This document shows positions 25,470 to 33,895 of a stretch of 64,000 nucleotides of DNA, one piece after another (positions within the stretch are counted from its first letter, which is position 1; every line of letters begins with the position of its first letter). The position numbers and the translations under genes are program-made. Source of the stretch: Rhodobacter sp. (GTDB lineage Bacteria; Pseudomonadota; Alphaproteobacteria; Rhodobacterales; Rhodobacteraceae); NCBI GenBank assembly GCA_020637555.1, contig JACKKF010000009.1, forward strand, positions 35,455 through 99,454. The letters run 5' to 3'. The notes under the pieces were generated by a model. It did no database searches, had not been told where the DNA came from, and saw only the letters and a list, made by a program, of their open reading frames with translations.

Positions 25470-26969
25470 TCAGTCCATCGCCTTGAAATTGAAGGCCGCG
25501 CCTTCCTTGATGCCCGAGGGCCAGCGCGCCGTCACCGTCTTGGTCCGCGTGTAGAAGCGGAACCCGTCCGGCCCGTGCTGGTTCAGGTCGCCAAAGCCCG
25601 ATTTCTTCCAGCCGCCAAAGGTGTGATAGGCCAGCGGCACCGGGATCGGCACGTTGATGCCCACCATGCCGATGTTGATGCGGTTGGCAAAGTCGCGCGC
25701 GGTGTCGCCGTCGCGGGTGAAGATCGCGGTGCCGTTGCCGTATTCGTGGTCGATCGCCATGGTGATCGCCTCTTCATAGGTTTTCGCGCGCACCATCGAC
25801 AGCACCGGGCCGAAGATCTCGGTCTTGTAGATGTCCATGTCGGTGGTGACGTGGTCGAACAGATGCGCGCCGACGAAAAAGCCGTTTTCATAGCCTTGCA
25901 GCTTGAAATCGCGGCCATCGACGACCAGTTCGGCGCCCTGTGCCACACCCGATTCCACCAGCCGCAGGATGTTCGCCTTGGCGGCGGCGGTGACGACCGG
26001 GCCAAAGTCCACGTCGTTGCCGGCGGTATAGGGGCCGACCTTCAGCGCCTCGATCTTGGGCACCAGGCGTTCGCGCAGGGCCTCGGCCGTGCCTTCGCCC
26101 ACCGGCACCGCGACCGAGATCGCCATGCAGCGTTCGCCCGCCGCGCCGTAACCCGCGCCGACAAGCGCATCGGCGGCCTGATCCATGTCGGCGTCAGGCA
26201 TGATGATCATGTGGTTCTTGGCGCCGCCAAAGCACTGGGCGCGTTTGCCGGTCGCGGCGGCCCGGCTGTAGATGTATTGCGCGATCGGGGTCGAGCCGAC
26301 AAATCCCACCGCCCGGATGATTTCGCTGTCGAGGATGCCGTCAACGGCCTCCTTGTCGCCGTTGACGACCTGCAGCACACCGTCGGGCAGGCCCGCTTCC
26401 TTGCACAGCGCGGCGATCATCAACGGCACCGACGGGTCGCGTTCCGACGGTTTCAGGATCATCGCATTGCCCGAGGACAGCGCAGGGCCCATCTTCCACA
26501 GCGGGATCATGGCCGGGAAGTTGAAGGGCGTGATGCCCGCGACCACGCCGAGCGGCTGGCGCAGCGAATACATGTCGATGCCGGGGCCGGCCGAGTCGGT
26601 GAAGTCGCCTTTCAGCATCTGCGGCGCGCCGATGCAGTATTCGATCACCTCGAGGCCGCGCTGCACGTCGCCCTTGGCATCGGGGAAGGTCTTGCCGTGT
26701 TCGGCCGACAGGGCCTCGGCCAGTTTGTCCATGTCGCGGTTCAACAGACCGACCAGCGCCATCATCACCCGCGCGCGGCGCTGCGGATTGGTGGCGGCCC
26801 AGGCTTTCTGCGCCTCGGCGGCCGAGGCGATGGCAGCGTCGAGTTCGGCCTTCGAGGCCAGCGCGACCTTGGCCTGAACCTCGCCCGTGGCGGGGTTGTA
26901 GACATCGGCGAAGCGCCCGGATGTGCCTGCGACCAGCTTGCCGTCGATCCAGTGACCGATTTCTTTCAT
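25470..26969 (-). CDS. mmsA: Methylmalonate-semialdehyde dehydrogenase (CoA-acylating)
   Basis: 499 residues. It converts methylmalonate semialdehyde, NAD+ and CoA to propionyl-CoA and CO2, the last step of valine breakdown here. The start is IGHWIDGKLVAGTSGRFADV; active-site pieces are GITPFNFPAMIPLWKM, FVGSTPIAQYIY, GKRAQCFGGAKNHMIIMPD and the catalytic Cys in GERCMAIS; the CoA-acylating family marker DKEAVDGILD is visible. The ATG at 26969 follows GAGGAGGACACC, a strong site. It heads the minus-strand valine operon and shares a 97-base control region with a divergent LysR-type gene. Confidence 0.95.
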   Translation of the reverse strand: MKEIGHWIDGKLVAGTSGRFADVYNPATGEVQAKVALASKAELDAAIASAAEAQKAWAATNPQRRARVMMALVGLLNRDMDKLAEALSAEHGKTFPDAKGDVQRGLEVIEYCIGAPQMLKGDFTDSAGPGIDMYSLRQPLGVVAGITPFNFPAMIPLWKMGPALSSGNAMILKPSERDPSVPLMIAALCKEAGLPDGVLQVVNGDKEAVDGILDSEIIRAVGFVGSTPIAQYIYSRAAATGKRAQCFGGAKNHMIIMPDADMDQAADALVGAGYGAAGERCMAISVAVPVGEGTAEALRERLVPKIEALKVGPYTAGNDVDFGPVVTAAAKANILRLVESGVAQGAELVVDGRDFKLQGYENGFFVGAHLFDHVTTDMDIYKTEIFGPVLSMVRAKTYEEAITMAIDHEYGNGTAIFTRDGDTARDFANRINIGMVGINVPIPVPLAYHTFGGWKKSGFGDLNQHGPDGFRFYTRTKTVTARWPSGIKEGAAFNFKAMD

Positions 26970-27046
26970 GGGGTGTCCTCCTCGGGGTTTGGGGCAGAAT
27001 AGCCTTGCAGAAATGGCCTGAACAGAGGCAGTTTCCCAAAAGGCGT

Positions 27047-27062
27047 TTTGCAAGGATGCAAA
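27047..27062. promoter_or_regulatory. Perfect palindrome in the mmsA/LysR divergent region, possible operator
   Basis: TTTGCA at 27047-27052 and TGCAAA at 27057-27062 form a perfect inverted repeat with an AGGA spacer. It lies only four bases before the LysR gene start and covers its ribosome site (AAGGA). A second TTGCAG stands at 27005. LysR proteins usually bind T-N11-A palindromes near their own promoter, so this could be an autoregulatory site; binding is inference. Confidence 0.5.
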
Positions 27063-27066
27063 GCAG

Positions 27067-28020
27067 ATGGCGGATTGGGACGATCTGAAAGTGTTTCTGG
27101 CGGTGGCGCGGGGCGAAAGCCTGTCGCGCGCGGGCCGGATGCTGAAACTGGACGCGGCCACCGTGGGGCGCCGCATCGCCCGGCTCGAGGACGCCGTCGC
27201 GGTGCGTCTGTTCACCCGGTCGCCACAGGGCTACCTGCTGACCGACGAGGGCGGCCGCCTGGTCGCCCATGCCGAGGCGATGGAAAGCGAGGTCGCGCGC
27301 GCCCGTGACGCGCTGGCCGGCACGGCCGAGGGGATCAGCGGACAGGTCCGCATCGGCGCGCCCGACGGCTGCGCGAACTATCTTCTGCCGCAGGTGGTTG
27401 CCGGGATCGTGGCGCAGAATCCCGGCCTCGAGGTGCAGATCGTCGCCCTGCCGCGCGTCTTCAGCCTGACCCGGCGCGAGGCCGACATGGTGATCGCCGT
27501 CTCGCGTCCCGAACAGGGCCGGGTCATCGCGACCAAGATCACCGATTATCGCCTGCATCTGGCGGCCTCGGCCCGCTATCTGGACGCCGCGCCGCCGTTG
27601 CGCGGGCTCGAGGACCTGCGCGCCCATCGTGTCATCGGCTACATTCCCGACATGATCTTTGATCGCGAGCTTGACTATCTGGCCGATCTGGGGGTGGAGC
27701 AGCCGCCTGTCGCGTCGAATTCGGTTTCGGTGCAGCTGAACCTGATGCGGCAGGGCGCGGGCGTGGGCGTCGTGCATGACTTTGCCTTGCCAGCCGCGCC
27801 GGGCGTTCGGCGCGTCCTGACCGCTGACTTCAGTCTGACCCGGTCCTTCTATCTGGTGCGCCATGCCGACGACCGCAACGTGCCGCGCATCGACCGCTTT
27901 GCCGAGGCCCTGACCCTGGGCATGCGGGCGGAAACCCGCCGGCTCGAGGGGCTGGTGGCGCGGGGTGCGGCGGGGGTCTGCGATGGCGGTGAAGCCCTTT
28001 CATCTGAAATCAACCCTTGA
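27067..28020 (+). CDS. LysR-family transcriptional regulator, divergent to mmsA
   Basis: 317 residues. The winged helix is at the N-terminus (WDDLKVFLAVARGESLSRAGRML, LDAATVGRRIARLEDAVAVRLFTRSPQGY), then a substrate-binding-like domain begins near residue 90 (GQVRIGAPDGCANYLLPQVV). It is a standard length LysR. Its position, divergent from mmsA across 97 bases, is the classic arrangement for a regulator of the adjacent catabolic operon, so control of valine catabolism is the likely role; the inducer is unknown. The ATG at 27067 lies ten bases after AAGGA, and a palindrome overlaps that site. Confidence 0.92.
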   Translation: MADWDDLKVFLAVARGESLSRAGRMLKLDAATVGRRIARLEDAVAVRLFTRSPQGYLLTDEGGRLVAHAEAMESEVARARDALAGTAEGISGQVRIGAPDGCANYLLPQVVAGIVAQNPGLEVQIVALPRVFSLTRREADMVIAVSRPEQGRVIATKITDYRLHLAASARYLDAAPPLRGLEDLRAHRVIGYIPDMIFDRELDYLADLGVEQPPVASNSVSVQLNLMRQGAGVGVVHDFALPAAPGVRRVLTADFSLTRSFYLVRHADDRNVPRIDRFAEALTLGMRAETRRLEGLVARGAAGVCDGGEALSSEINP

Positions 28021-28078
28021 CAGACTCTCGGTCAAGATGCCGACTGTCAGGGCAAGCACGGACGAACGGAGGTGCCCC

Positions 28079-28510
28079 ATGATTGTCAGCCAGATCCTCA
28101 AGACCAAGGGAACGGGTATCGTGACCATCGCGCCGGGTTCGACCCTCCGCGAGGTGGTCGAGCTGCTGTCAACCCGCCGGATCGGCGCTGTCGTCGTCTC
28201 GACCGATGGCAAGACCGCCCGCGGCATCGTGTCCGAACGCGATATCGTGCGCGAACTGGGGCGCGTGGGGCCGACGTGCCTGGATCAGACCGTGGACAAG
28301 ATCATGACCCGCGCCATCTATTCCTGCGCGCCGGGTGACACCACGCTGTCGGTTCTGGAAACCATGACCACCCGCCGGTTCCGCCACATGCCGGTGATGG
28401 AGGACAACGAGATGATCGGCTTCATCTCGATCGGGGATGTGGTCGCCGCACGGTTGAGCGAACTGCAGGCGGAAAAGGACGCGCTCACCGGCATGATCAT
28501 GGGCAACTGA
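28079..28510 (+). CDS. Tandem CBS-domain protein
   Basis: 143 residues made almost wholly of two CBS motifs: IVTIAPGSTLREVVELLSTRRIGAVVV with GIVSERDIVREL, then IYSCAPGDTTLSVLETMTTRRFRHMPV with MIGFISIGDVV. Paired CBS domains bind adenine nucleotides such as AMP or ATP and often sense energy charge, but no output domain is attached, so a partner protein must exist. GGAGGT at 28068-28073 sets the ATG at 28079. TTGACA at 28017-28022, in the end of the LysR gene, could be part of a promoter but I see no matching -10. Confidence 0.9.
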   Translation: MIVSQILKTKGTGIVTIAPGSTLREVVELLSTRRIGAVVVSTDGKTARGIVSERDIVRELGRVGPTCLDQTVDKIMTRAIYSCAPGDTTLSVLETMTTRRFRHMPVMEDNEMIGFISIGDVVAARLSELQAEKDALTGMIMGN

Positions 28511-28630
28511 CCCGCGCCGGTCGGGGGAGGTGGCGGAACCCGTGGGCCGCCGCCCCCGGTTTCTGCACTTGCATTGCGGCGCGCAATATTGTTGCGTGGC
28601 CCCCGAACTGACAGCCGCAAGGGGATCACC

Positions 28631-29143
28631 ATGCGTATCGGACTGTATCCGGGGACCTTCGACCCACTGACGCTGGGCCATATGGACATCATCACCCGCG
28701 CCTGCGCACTGGTGGACCGGCTGGTGATCGGCGTTGCGATCAACCGCGACAAGGGGCCGCTGTTCTCGCTGGATGAACGGGTCGCCATGGTCGAGGGCGA
28801 GACCGCCGCCCTCTCGCGCCGCACCGGGGTCGAGATCGTGGTGCATCCGTTCGAAAACCTGCTGATCGACTGCGCCCGCGATGTGAACGCGGGGGTCATC
28901 ATTCGCGGCCTGCGCGCGGTGGCGGATTTCGAATACGAGTTCCAGATGGTCGGCATGAACCGGGCGCTTGATGACAAGATCGAGACGGTTTTCCTGATGG
29001 CCGACGCGCGGCGACAGGCGATTGCCTCGAAACTGGTCAAGGAAATCGCGCGATTAGGCGGCGACGTGACCAAGTTCGTGCCCGCGCCCATCAACACCGC
29101 CCTGCGCGACCGCTTTGGTCCCACACTCGACCGCGAACGCTGA
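28631..29143 (+). CDS. coaD: Phosphopantetheine adenylyltransferase
   Basis: 170 residues. It joins AMP to 4'-phosphopantetheine to make dephospho-CoA, the fourth step of CoA synthesis. Hallmarks: RIGLYPGTFDPLTLGHMDII with the TxGH motif, GVAINRDKGPLFSLDERV, VIIRGLRAVADFEYEFQM with the substrate loop, and ASKLVKEIARLGGDV. The usual ISSTxVKE is replaced by IASKLVKE, a common variant in alphaproteobacteria. The ATG at 28631 comes after AAGGGGATCACC. It is followed convergently by the antiporter gene with only a few bases between. Confidence 0.95.
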   Translation: MRIGLYPGTFDPLTLGHMDIITRACALVDRLVIGVAINRDKGPLFSLDERVAMVEGETAALSRRTGVEIVVHPFENLLIDCARDVNAGVIIRGLRAVADFEYEFQMVGMNRALDDKIETVFLMADARRQAIASKLVKEIARLGGDVTKFVPAPINTALRDRFGPTLDRER

Positions 29144-29148
29144 CCGGG

Positions 29149-31680
29149 TCAGCCGGGCCGGGGCGCTTCGGCTTCGGCCGCCGCTTCGAGGGTGCCCAGA
29201 TCCAGCGCGACCCCGCGTTTGCGGGCGCTGTCCATGACGGCCTGCCGCAGGCCCGCATCCTTGCGCAGCAGGTCCTGAAAGCGGGCCTCGTCCAGCGTCA
29301 GCAGCGTGCAATGCGTGATCGCCGTGGTGCGCCCGCGCCTGAGGCCACGGCGCAGCAGCGCCAGATGGCCGAACATCTCGCCCGGTCCCAACCGCAGCAC
29401 GACACCCGCGCGCACCTGTTCCACCGCCCCCGAGGCGATGAACCAGACCTTGCGCGGCACTTCGTTGCGCTCCATCAGGACCGTTCCGGGCGCCACATAA
29501 TGCGTTCGCATCCGCCGGATCAGCATGGCCCGGCTTGAGTCGGGCATGTCGGCAAACAGCGGAAAGGCCGAGATCAGCGTCGTGCGCTGGATCGCCAGAT
29601 CCAGCCGCGGACGACGCGCCATCGCCGCGCGCCGCTTGGCGATGCCGGCCGTCAGGGCGTGGCGCAACTCGGGGCCGATCAGCCCGTCCTCGACCAGCGC
29701 GGCGTATTCGTATTCCTCTTGCGCCAGGACCATCTGACGGATGAGGCGTCGCTCCAGATCCTCGGCATAGCCGGGGAACTGCAACCTCAGACCATCCAGC
29801 GCGCGTTCGGTCTGCTCCATCCGCCGTTCCAGCAGGTCGTGCAGCAGATCGGCCACGCGCTTGCCATGGATGCGGCGAATGCGGGTATCGATGAACACGT
29901 GCAGATCACGCAGGATCGGCCCCAGCGCGACCAGATGCTCGAACCGGTCGGCGGTCTGGCGGGCCAGCAGGCCGGACAGACGGAGCCGGTTGTGCAGGAA
30001 CCCGGCCAGCCCCTGCAACGGCCCGGTGCGCTGCACGAAACGGGCGGTGTTCAGATAGCCCAGCCGGCCCCCGGCGCGGGTGCCCTCGATCAGGCGGTCG
30101 GCATCGGCGACCATGCGCGTGGCCAGGCGCGGCGCCAGCAGGCCGTCGCTGAAGCTTTCGGTCACGAGGTCCCGTTCACGCCCGGCCAGCGCCACCAGGC
30201 CCAGAGTGATGCGGTCGCGATCGGGAATGTCGGCGCGTTCATCGGCATCGGCCACGGCCTCATCGACCCGGGCCGCGAAATGCTTGGCCTCGTCGCGCAC
30301 GGTCTCGCGCGCAAGGCCGATCTCGCGCGCGGTGTCGCTGACGGTTTCGCGCACCGATTGCAGCGCGACCGCAACGACCTGCGCCGACAGGGCCGCATCC
30401 AGTGCCGACAGCTTGTCCAATCCCAGCCGGTGAATGACCCAGCGCAAGGTGGTGCCCTGCACCATCAGGGTGAACAGGGTGAAACCGGTGGCAATGATGC
30501 CGACCTGACGCTTGATATCGGGCGGGATGCGGAAGCTTTCGGTCACCGCCAGCGCAAGGGCCAGGGTGACCGCGCCCCGCAAGCCGCCCCACAGGATCGC
30601 GGTGCGCTGGCGGGCCTCGACCCGGGGCGACAGATTGAGCCGCGTCAACAGCGGCATCAGCCCGAACAGGATTGCCGCCCTGGCCGCCAGGGTCGCCGCC
30701 ACGGTGATCGCGATCAGCACCAGGTCGAACAGTTGCGCGCTGGCCAGCAGGCGCGGGATCAGGATCGCCGCCAGAACGAAGATCAGGCCGCCCGCCCAGT
30801 ATCCCAGCAGGTCCCAGGTCTCGCTCAGGGTTTCGCGCGCGCCCGCCGACAGGTTGCCCGGCGCATGAAAGTTCAACGCCAGTCCCGCCGCCACCACCGC
30901 GATCACGCCCGAGGCGCCCAGCAGCGTCTCGGCCAGGATATAGACGGTGTAGGGCAGGGCGACCGACAGCGACACCTGCCCCAGGGGGTGATCGCCCAGG
31001 CGCGCGATGGCCGCCAGCGCCAATCGCCCGGCCAGCCAGCCGGTCACCGCGCCGCCGCCGACCAGCCAGGGAAACCGCACCACCACATCCGACAGTTGCG
31101 GGTTCGGGATGCCAAAGGCGACAAAGGCGAAGAACAGCGAAAAGAGGGCGATCGCCGCGGCGTCATTGAGCAGGCTTTCGCCTTCGACGATGCGGGCCAG
31201 CCGCAAGGGCGCGGGGGTCGCCCGAAAGATGCCGACCACCGCCGACGGATCCGTGGTGGACACGATGGCGCCGATCATCAGGCAGGCAAACAGCGACAGG
31301 CCCGAAAAGGGCACCAGCGCCCAGCCGACGACCAGCGTGCTGACCACCACCGCGACGACCGCCAGCAGCAGGATGGGCACCCAGTCGTCCAGCATGCGCC
31401 GCAGGTCGATGGTCAGGGAAACCTGAAAGATCAGCGTCGGTAGAAAGACATAGAGAAACAGGTTCGACCGGATGGGCAGGTCCTGGATGCGGGCCGCGGC
31501 CTCGCTCAGGGCCTCGGACGGGGGCAGCCAGGTGACCAGCGCCGAGGCCGCCCCCAAAAGGATGCCGATCAGCGCCAGGATCACCGTGGACGGCAGCCGC
31601 AACCGGTCTGCGATGGGTTCGGACAGGCCGATCAGGGCAAACAGAACAGAGGCGGTGGCGACAATTGCAACAAGGTCCAT
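29149..31680 (-). CDS. Na+/H+ antiporter (CPA1/NhaP type) with C-terminal cyclic-nucleotide-binding domain
   Basis: 843 residues. The first 410 form a cation/proton antiporter with about 12 hydrophobic segments (for example VATASVLFALIGLSEPIADRL and MIGAIVSTTDPSAVVGIF, where TDPSAV is the ion site; LLNDAAAIALF follows). A long helical cytoplasmic region spans about 410-690. The last 140 residues form a cNMP-like barrel (FPLFADMPDSSRAMLIRRMR, APGTVLMERNEVPRKVWFIASGAVEQV, GEMFGHLALLRRG). Fused antiporters like this occur in bacteria and are also related to the plant SOS1/sperm NHE type. Gating by a nucleotide is inference. Start ATG at 31680. Confidence 0.9.
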   Translation of the reverse strand: MDLVAIVATASVLFALIGLSEPIADRLRLPSTVILALIGILLGAASALVTWLPPSEALSEAAARIQDLPIRSNLFLYVFLPTLIFQVSLTIDLRRMLDDWVPILLLAVVAVVVSTLVVGWALVPFSGLSLFACLMIGAIVSTTDPSAVVGIFRATPAPLRLARIVEGESLLNDAAAIALFSLFFAFVAFGIPNPQLSDVVVRFPWLVGGGAVTGWLAGRLALAAIARLGDHPLGQVSLSVALPYTVYILAETLLGASGVIAVVAAGLALNFHAPGNLSAGARETLSETWDLLGYWAGGLIFVLAAILIPRLLASAQLFDLVLIAITVAATLAARAAILFGLMPLLTRLNLSPRVEARQRTAILWGGLRGAVTLALALAVTESFRIPPDIKRQVGIIATGFTLFTLMVQGTTLRWVIHRLGLDKLSALDAALSAQVVAVALQSVRETVSDTAREIGLARETVRDEAKHFAARVDEAVADADERADIPDRDRITLGLVALAGRERDLVTESFSDGLLAPRLATRMVADADRLIEGTRAGGRLGYLNTARFVQRTGPLQGLAGFLHNRLRLSGLLARQTADRFEHLVALGPILRDLHVFIDTRIRRIHGKRVADLLHDLLERRMEQTERALDGLRLQFPGYAEDLERRLIRQMVLAQEEYEYAALVEDGLIGPELRHALTAGIAKRRAAMARRPRLDLAIQRTTLISAFPLFADMPDSSRAMLIRRMRTHYVAPGTVLMERNEVPRKVWFIASGAVEQVRAGVVLRLGPGEMFGHLALLRRGLRRGRTTAITHCTLLTLDEARFQDLLRKDAGLRQAVMDSARKRGVALDLGTLEAAAEAEAPRPG

Positions 31681-31763
31681 GTGCCCAAGATATAAGGAAA
31701 AACCCTAATGGGCGAGAGCCGTCAGGGACACATTTTCCTCACCCGCTGTAACACGGGCCGGGG

Positions 31764-32765
31764 TCAGCCCAGTTTGCCGATCGCCGCGGCGGTATCCAGC
31801 ATCCGGTTGGAAAAGCCCCATTCGTTGTCATACCAGGCCAGCACGCGCACCATCGTGCCCCCCAGAACCCGCGTCTGATCCAGCGCGGCAATGGACGAGC
31901 GGCTGTCATGGTTGAAGTCGATCGAGACGTTCTTGTCCCCCGTGACGCCCAGCACGCCTGTCAACGGGCCCTGCGCGGCGGCCGAAAGGGCTGCGTTGAT
32001 CTCGTCGACACTGGTGGCGCGGCCGGCCTCGATCGTCAGGTCCACCGCCGAGACATTCGGCGTCGGCACCCGCATTGCCACGCCGTCGAGCTTTCCGTCC
32101 AGCTCGGGCAGCACCAGGCCCACCGCCCGCGCCGCGCCGGTCGAGGTCGGGATCATGCTCATCGCCGCGGCGCGCGTGCGATAGAGGTCGCGGTGCAGGC
32201 GGTCCAGTGTGGGCTGGTCGCCGGTATAGGAATGGATCGTGGTCATGAACCCCTTGGTGATGCCGACCGTGTCGTTCAACACCTTGGCGACCGGGCTCAG
32301 ACAATTCGTCGTGCAGGACGCGTTCGAGATCACCCGATGCGCCGGGGTCAGCGTCTTGTGGTTGACACCATAGACGATCGTCGCATCCGCGCCCTTCGAG
32401 GGGGCCGAGACGAGCACCCGCGTCGCGCCGTTCTCCAGATGGACCCGGGCCTTGTCGGCATCGGTGAAGACGCCGGTGCATTCCAGCACGACATCGACAT
32501 CCTGCCACGGCAGCTCGGCGGGATTGCGCAGCGCGGTCACGCGGATCGGGCCCTGGCCCACATCCATCCAGTCGGCGCCGGTCGTCACCTCGCCGGGAAA
32601 CCGGCCGTGCACGCTGTCGAACCGCATCAGATGGGCGTTGGTCTCGACCGGGCCCAGATCGTTGATGGCGACGACCTGCAGGTCGGTGCGCCTCTGGTCC
32701 ATCAGCGCGCGCAGCACGAGGCGGCCGATGCGTCCGAACCCGTTGATGGCAAGAGTGGTGGTCAT
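31764..32765 (-). CDS. gap: Glyceraldehyde-3-phosphate dehydrogenase (intact copy)
   Basis: 333 residues, full family length. It oxidises glyceraldehyde 3-phosphate to 1,3-bisphosphoglycerate with NAD(P)+. Seen: INGFGRIGRLVLRAL (nucleotide site), ECTGVFTDADKA, SNASCTTNCLSPVAKVLND with the catalytic Cys, TTIHSYTGDQPTLD with the catalytic His, MIPTSTGAARAVG, RVPTPNVSAVDLT and WYDNEWGFSNRM. The ATG at 32765 fits the family start. A second, frameshifted gap gene lies 4.2 kb away on the same strand; about 70 per cent of aligned residues in the well-conserved parts look the same by eye. NAD or NADP preference is not clear. Confidence 0.95.
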   Translation of the reverse strand: MTTTLAINGFGRIGRLVLRALMDQRRTDLQVVAINDLGPVETNAHLMRFDSVHGRFPGEVTTGADWMDVGQGPIRVTALRNPAELPWQDVDVVLECTGVFTDADKARVHLENGATRVLVSAPSKGADATIVYGVNHKTLTPAHRVISNASCTTNCLSPVAKVLNDTVGITKGFMTTIHSYTGDQPTLDRLHRDLYRTRAAAMSMIPTSTGAARAVGLVLPELDGKLDGVAMRVPTPNVSAVDLTIEAGRATSVDEINAALSAAAQGPLTGVLGVTGDKNVSIDFNHDSRSSIAALDQTRVLGGTMVRVLAWYDNEWGFSNRMLDTAAAIGKLG

Positions 32766-33174
32766 GGTGCGCTCCAGGAACCCCGGAATGGGGCTTGTTG
32801 GCGCTAACACCACAAATCGCGCAAAAAGTCAATGCCGCGCCGCAGCAGGAGCCGGGTGCCGAGGGCGCCCGGTTCGGTCCAGATCGTCCACCCCCACCCG
32901 CAATACTGCGCGCCAACCGACGACCCTCAGCGCGCGGTAGGCTGGGGGGGGGGAACGGACATTCGCGGCTCAGAGCACTGAAGCCCGTTGTGCGGGACAA
33001 AGTGAGCTTTCGCTGCGGCTACACCAAGGTCCGCTTCAGCGATCGGTGCTGGTCAAAAACGGTCGTTTGCGCCGGTGACAGAAACGCACGAGTTTTGTCA
33101 TTTCTCATCGTCTGGTGTCGCCCGAGTGACAGTAGAGTGGCACAAGACTAGGGTGGTCACGTCAAGGGGGTACT
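32766..33174. other. 409-base intergenic border region of the island
   Basis: No gene is supported here. A G10-12 run lies near 32943-32953. GCTGCGGCTACACCAAGGTC starts at 33012 and continues with CGCT; it is repeated imperfectly and inverted at 36142-36166. Four short motifs related to TTTTGTCAC occur at 33074-33084, 33090-33100, 33124-33134 and 33137-33147 (see findings). The sequence becomes less G+C-rich from about 33050 onward, marking the left side of the island. Confidence 0.5.
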
Positions 33175-33885
33175 ATGGGCAAGCTCAACTTCGTGGAATT
33201 CGGCGCAGGGTCGCCGCTGATTATCCTTCACGGTGGCAAGCTGGACCACCGACATATGGTTGATGCGATAGAACCGGTCTTCAACGGTCTTGAGGGCTGG
33301 CACAGGATTTATCTGGACTTGCCCGGGTGTGGTGCGTCGGCCGGGTTTCAAGATGTCCAGTCGCAAGATGACGTTGCGAGCCGCGTTCTGGAATTCTCGC
33401 AGACGGTTGCGGAACGCGGACGTGTCGCGGTGATCGGTGAGTCCCGTGGCAGCTATGTTGCCCAAGGATTGGCGCATTTGTCCCCTGATCTGATCTCCGG
33501 TCTTTGCCTTATCGTCCCAGGAGGTTTTCCGACTGACCCGCCACCGCCGAAACCTGGGGTGCAAACCATGGTCGCGAGACCTGATTTGCTAGAAAATCTT
33601 CCCCCGGCGGTCTTAGGCCGCGCCGAGTATCTGGTCGTCCAGAACGCCGAGATCATCGAGAAAATCCGCGATACAAAAGTTCCTGCGGCGGAGTTGCACG
33701 ATGCTGAACTAGAAGCGCGAGTGGCAATGAGTTTCCTGTTCTCCTTTCACGACGAATTGCTTTCATCACGGTTCGAAAGGCCATCGCTGATCCTTTCGGG
33801 CAGACAGGACTCAATATCCGGCTATGCTGATACGATGGCGATGCTGGAATGCTATCTGAACCGCGCCGGGTTTGCCGGAGGCTGA
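33175..33885 (+). pseudogene. Alpha/beta hydrolase truncated by IS3-family insertion; catalytic His lost
   Basis: The frame gives 236 residues, of which only the first 227 belong to the original gene. Fold elements: LIILHGGKLDHRHM (oxyanion region), YLDLPGCGAS, the nucleophile elbow GESRGS with Ser90, and LILSGRQDSIS with the likely acid Asp. The residue that should come next, the catalytic His, is missing. From position 33857 the sequence is the IS terminal repeat, which supplies the last nine residues and the stop at 33883-33885. The product cannot be a complete hydrolase. The start ATG lies after AAGGGGG. Codon use and G+C content are lower than in neighbouring chromosomal genes, a sign of transfer. 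Confidence 0.88.
33857..33883 (+). repeat. Left terminal inverted repeat of the IS3-family element
   Basis: 27 bases identical to the reverse complement of 35151-35177. It begins TGAACCGCGCCGGG. This end lies inside the reading frame of the truncated hydrolase and encodes its false C-terminal residues. Confidence 0.92.
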
Positions 33886-33895
33886 TTGACGTCAG

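Noticed and set aside
28017..28045. TTGACA as a promoter for the CBS gene
   Set aside because: No convincing -10 hexamer at 16-18 bases, so it was only mentioned with the gene.
28582..28596. CGCAA-N5-TTGCG inverted repeat before coaD
   Set aside because: Only five-base arms in G+C-rich DNA, too short to claim a site.
29659..31443. 594-residue plus-strand open frame over the antiporter gene
   Set aside because: Gln/Arg/Asp/His-rich noise opposite a gene with clear transmembrane and nucleotide-domain motifs.
33175..33885. Complete alpha/beta hydrolase of 236 residues
   Set aside because: Its last nine residues and stop are encoded by the IS terminal repeat, and the catalytic His region is absent.
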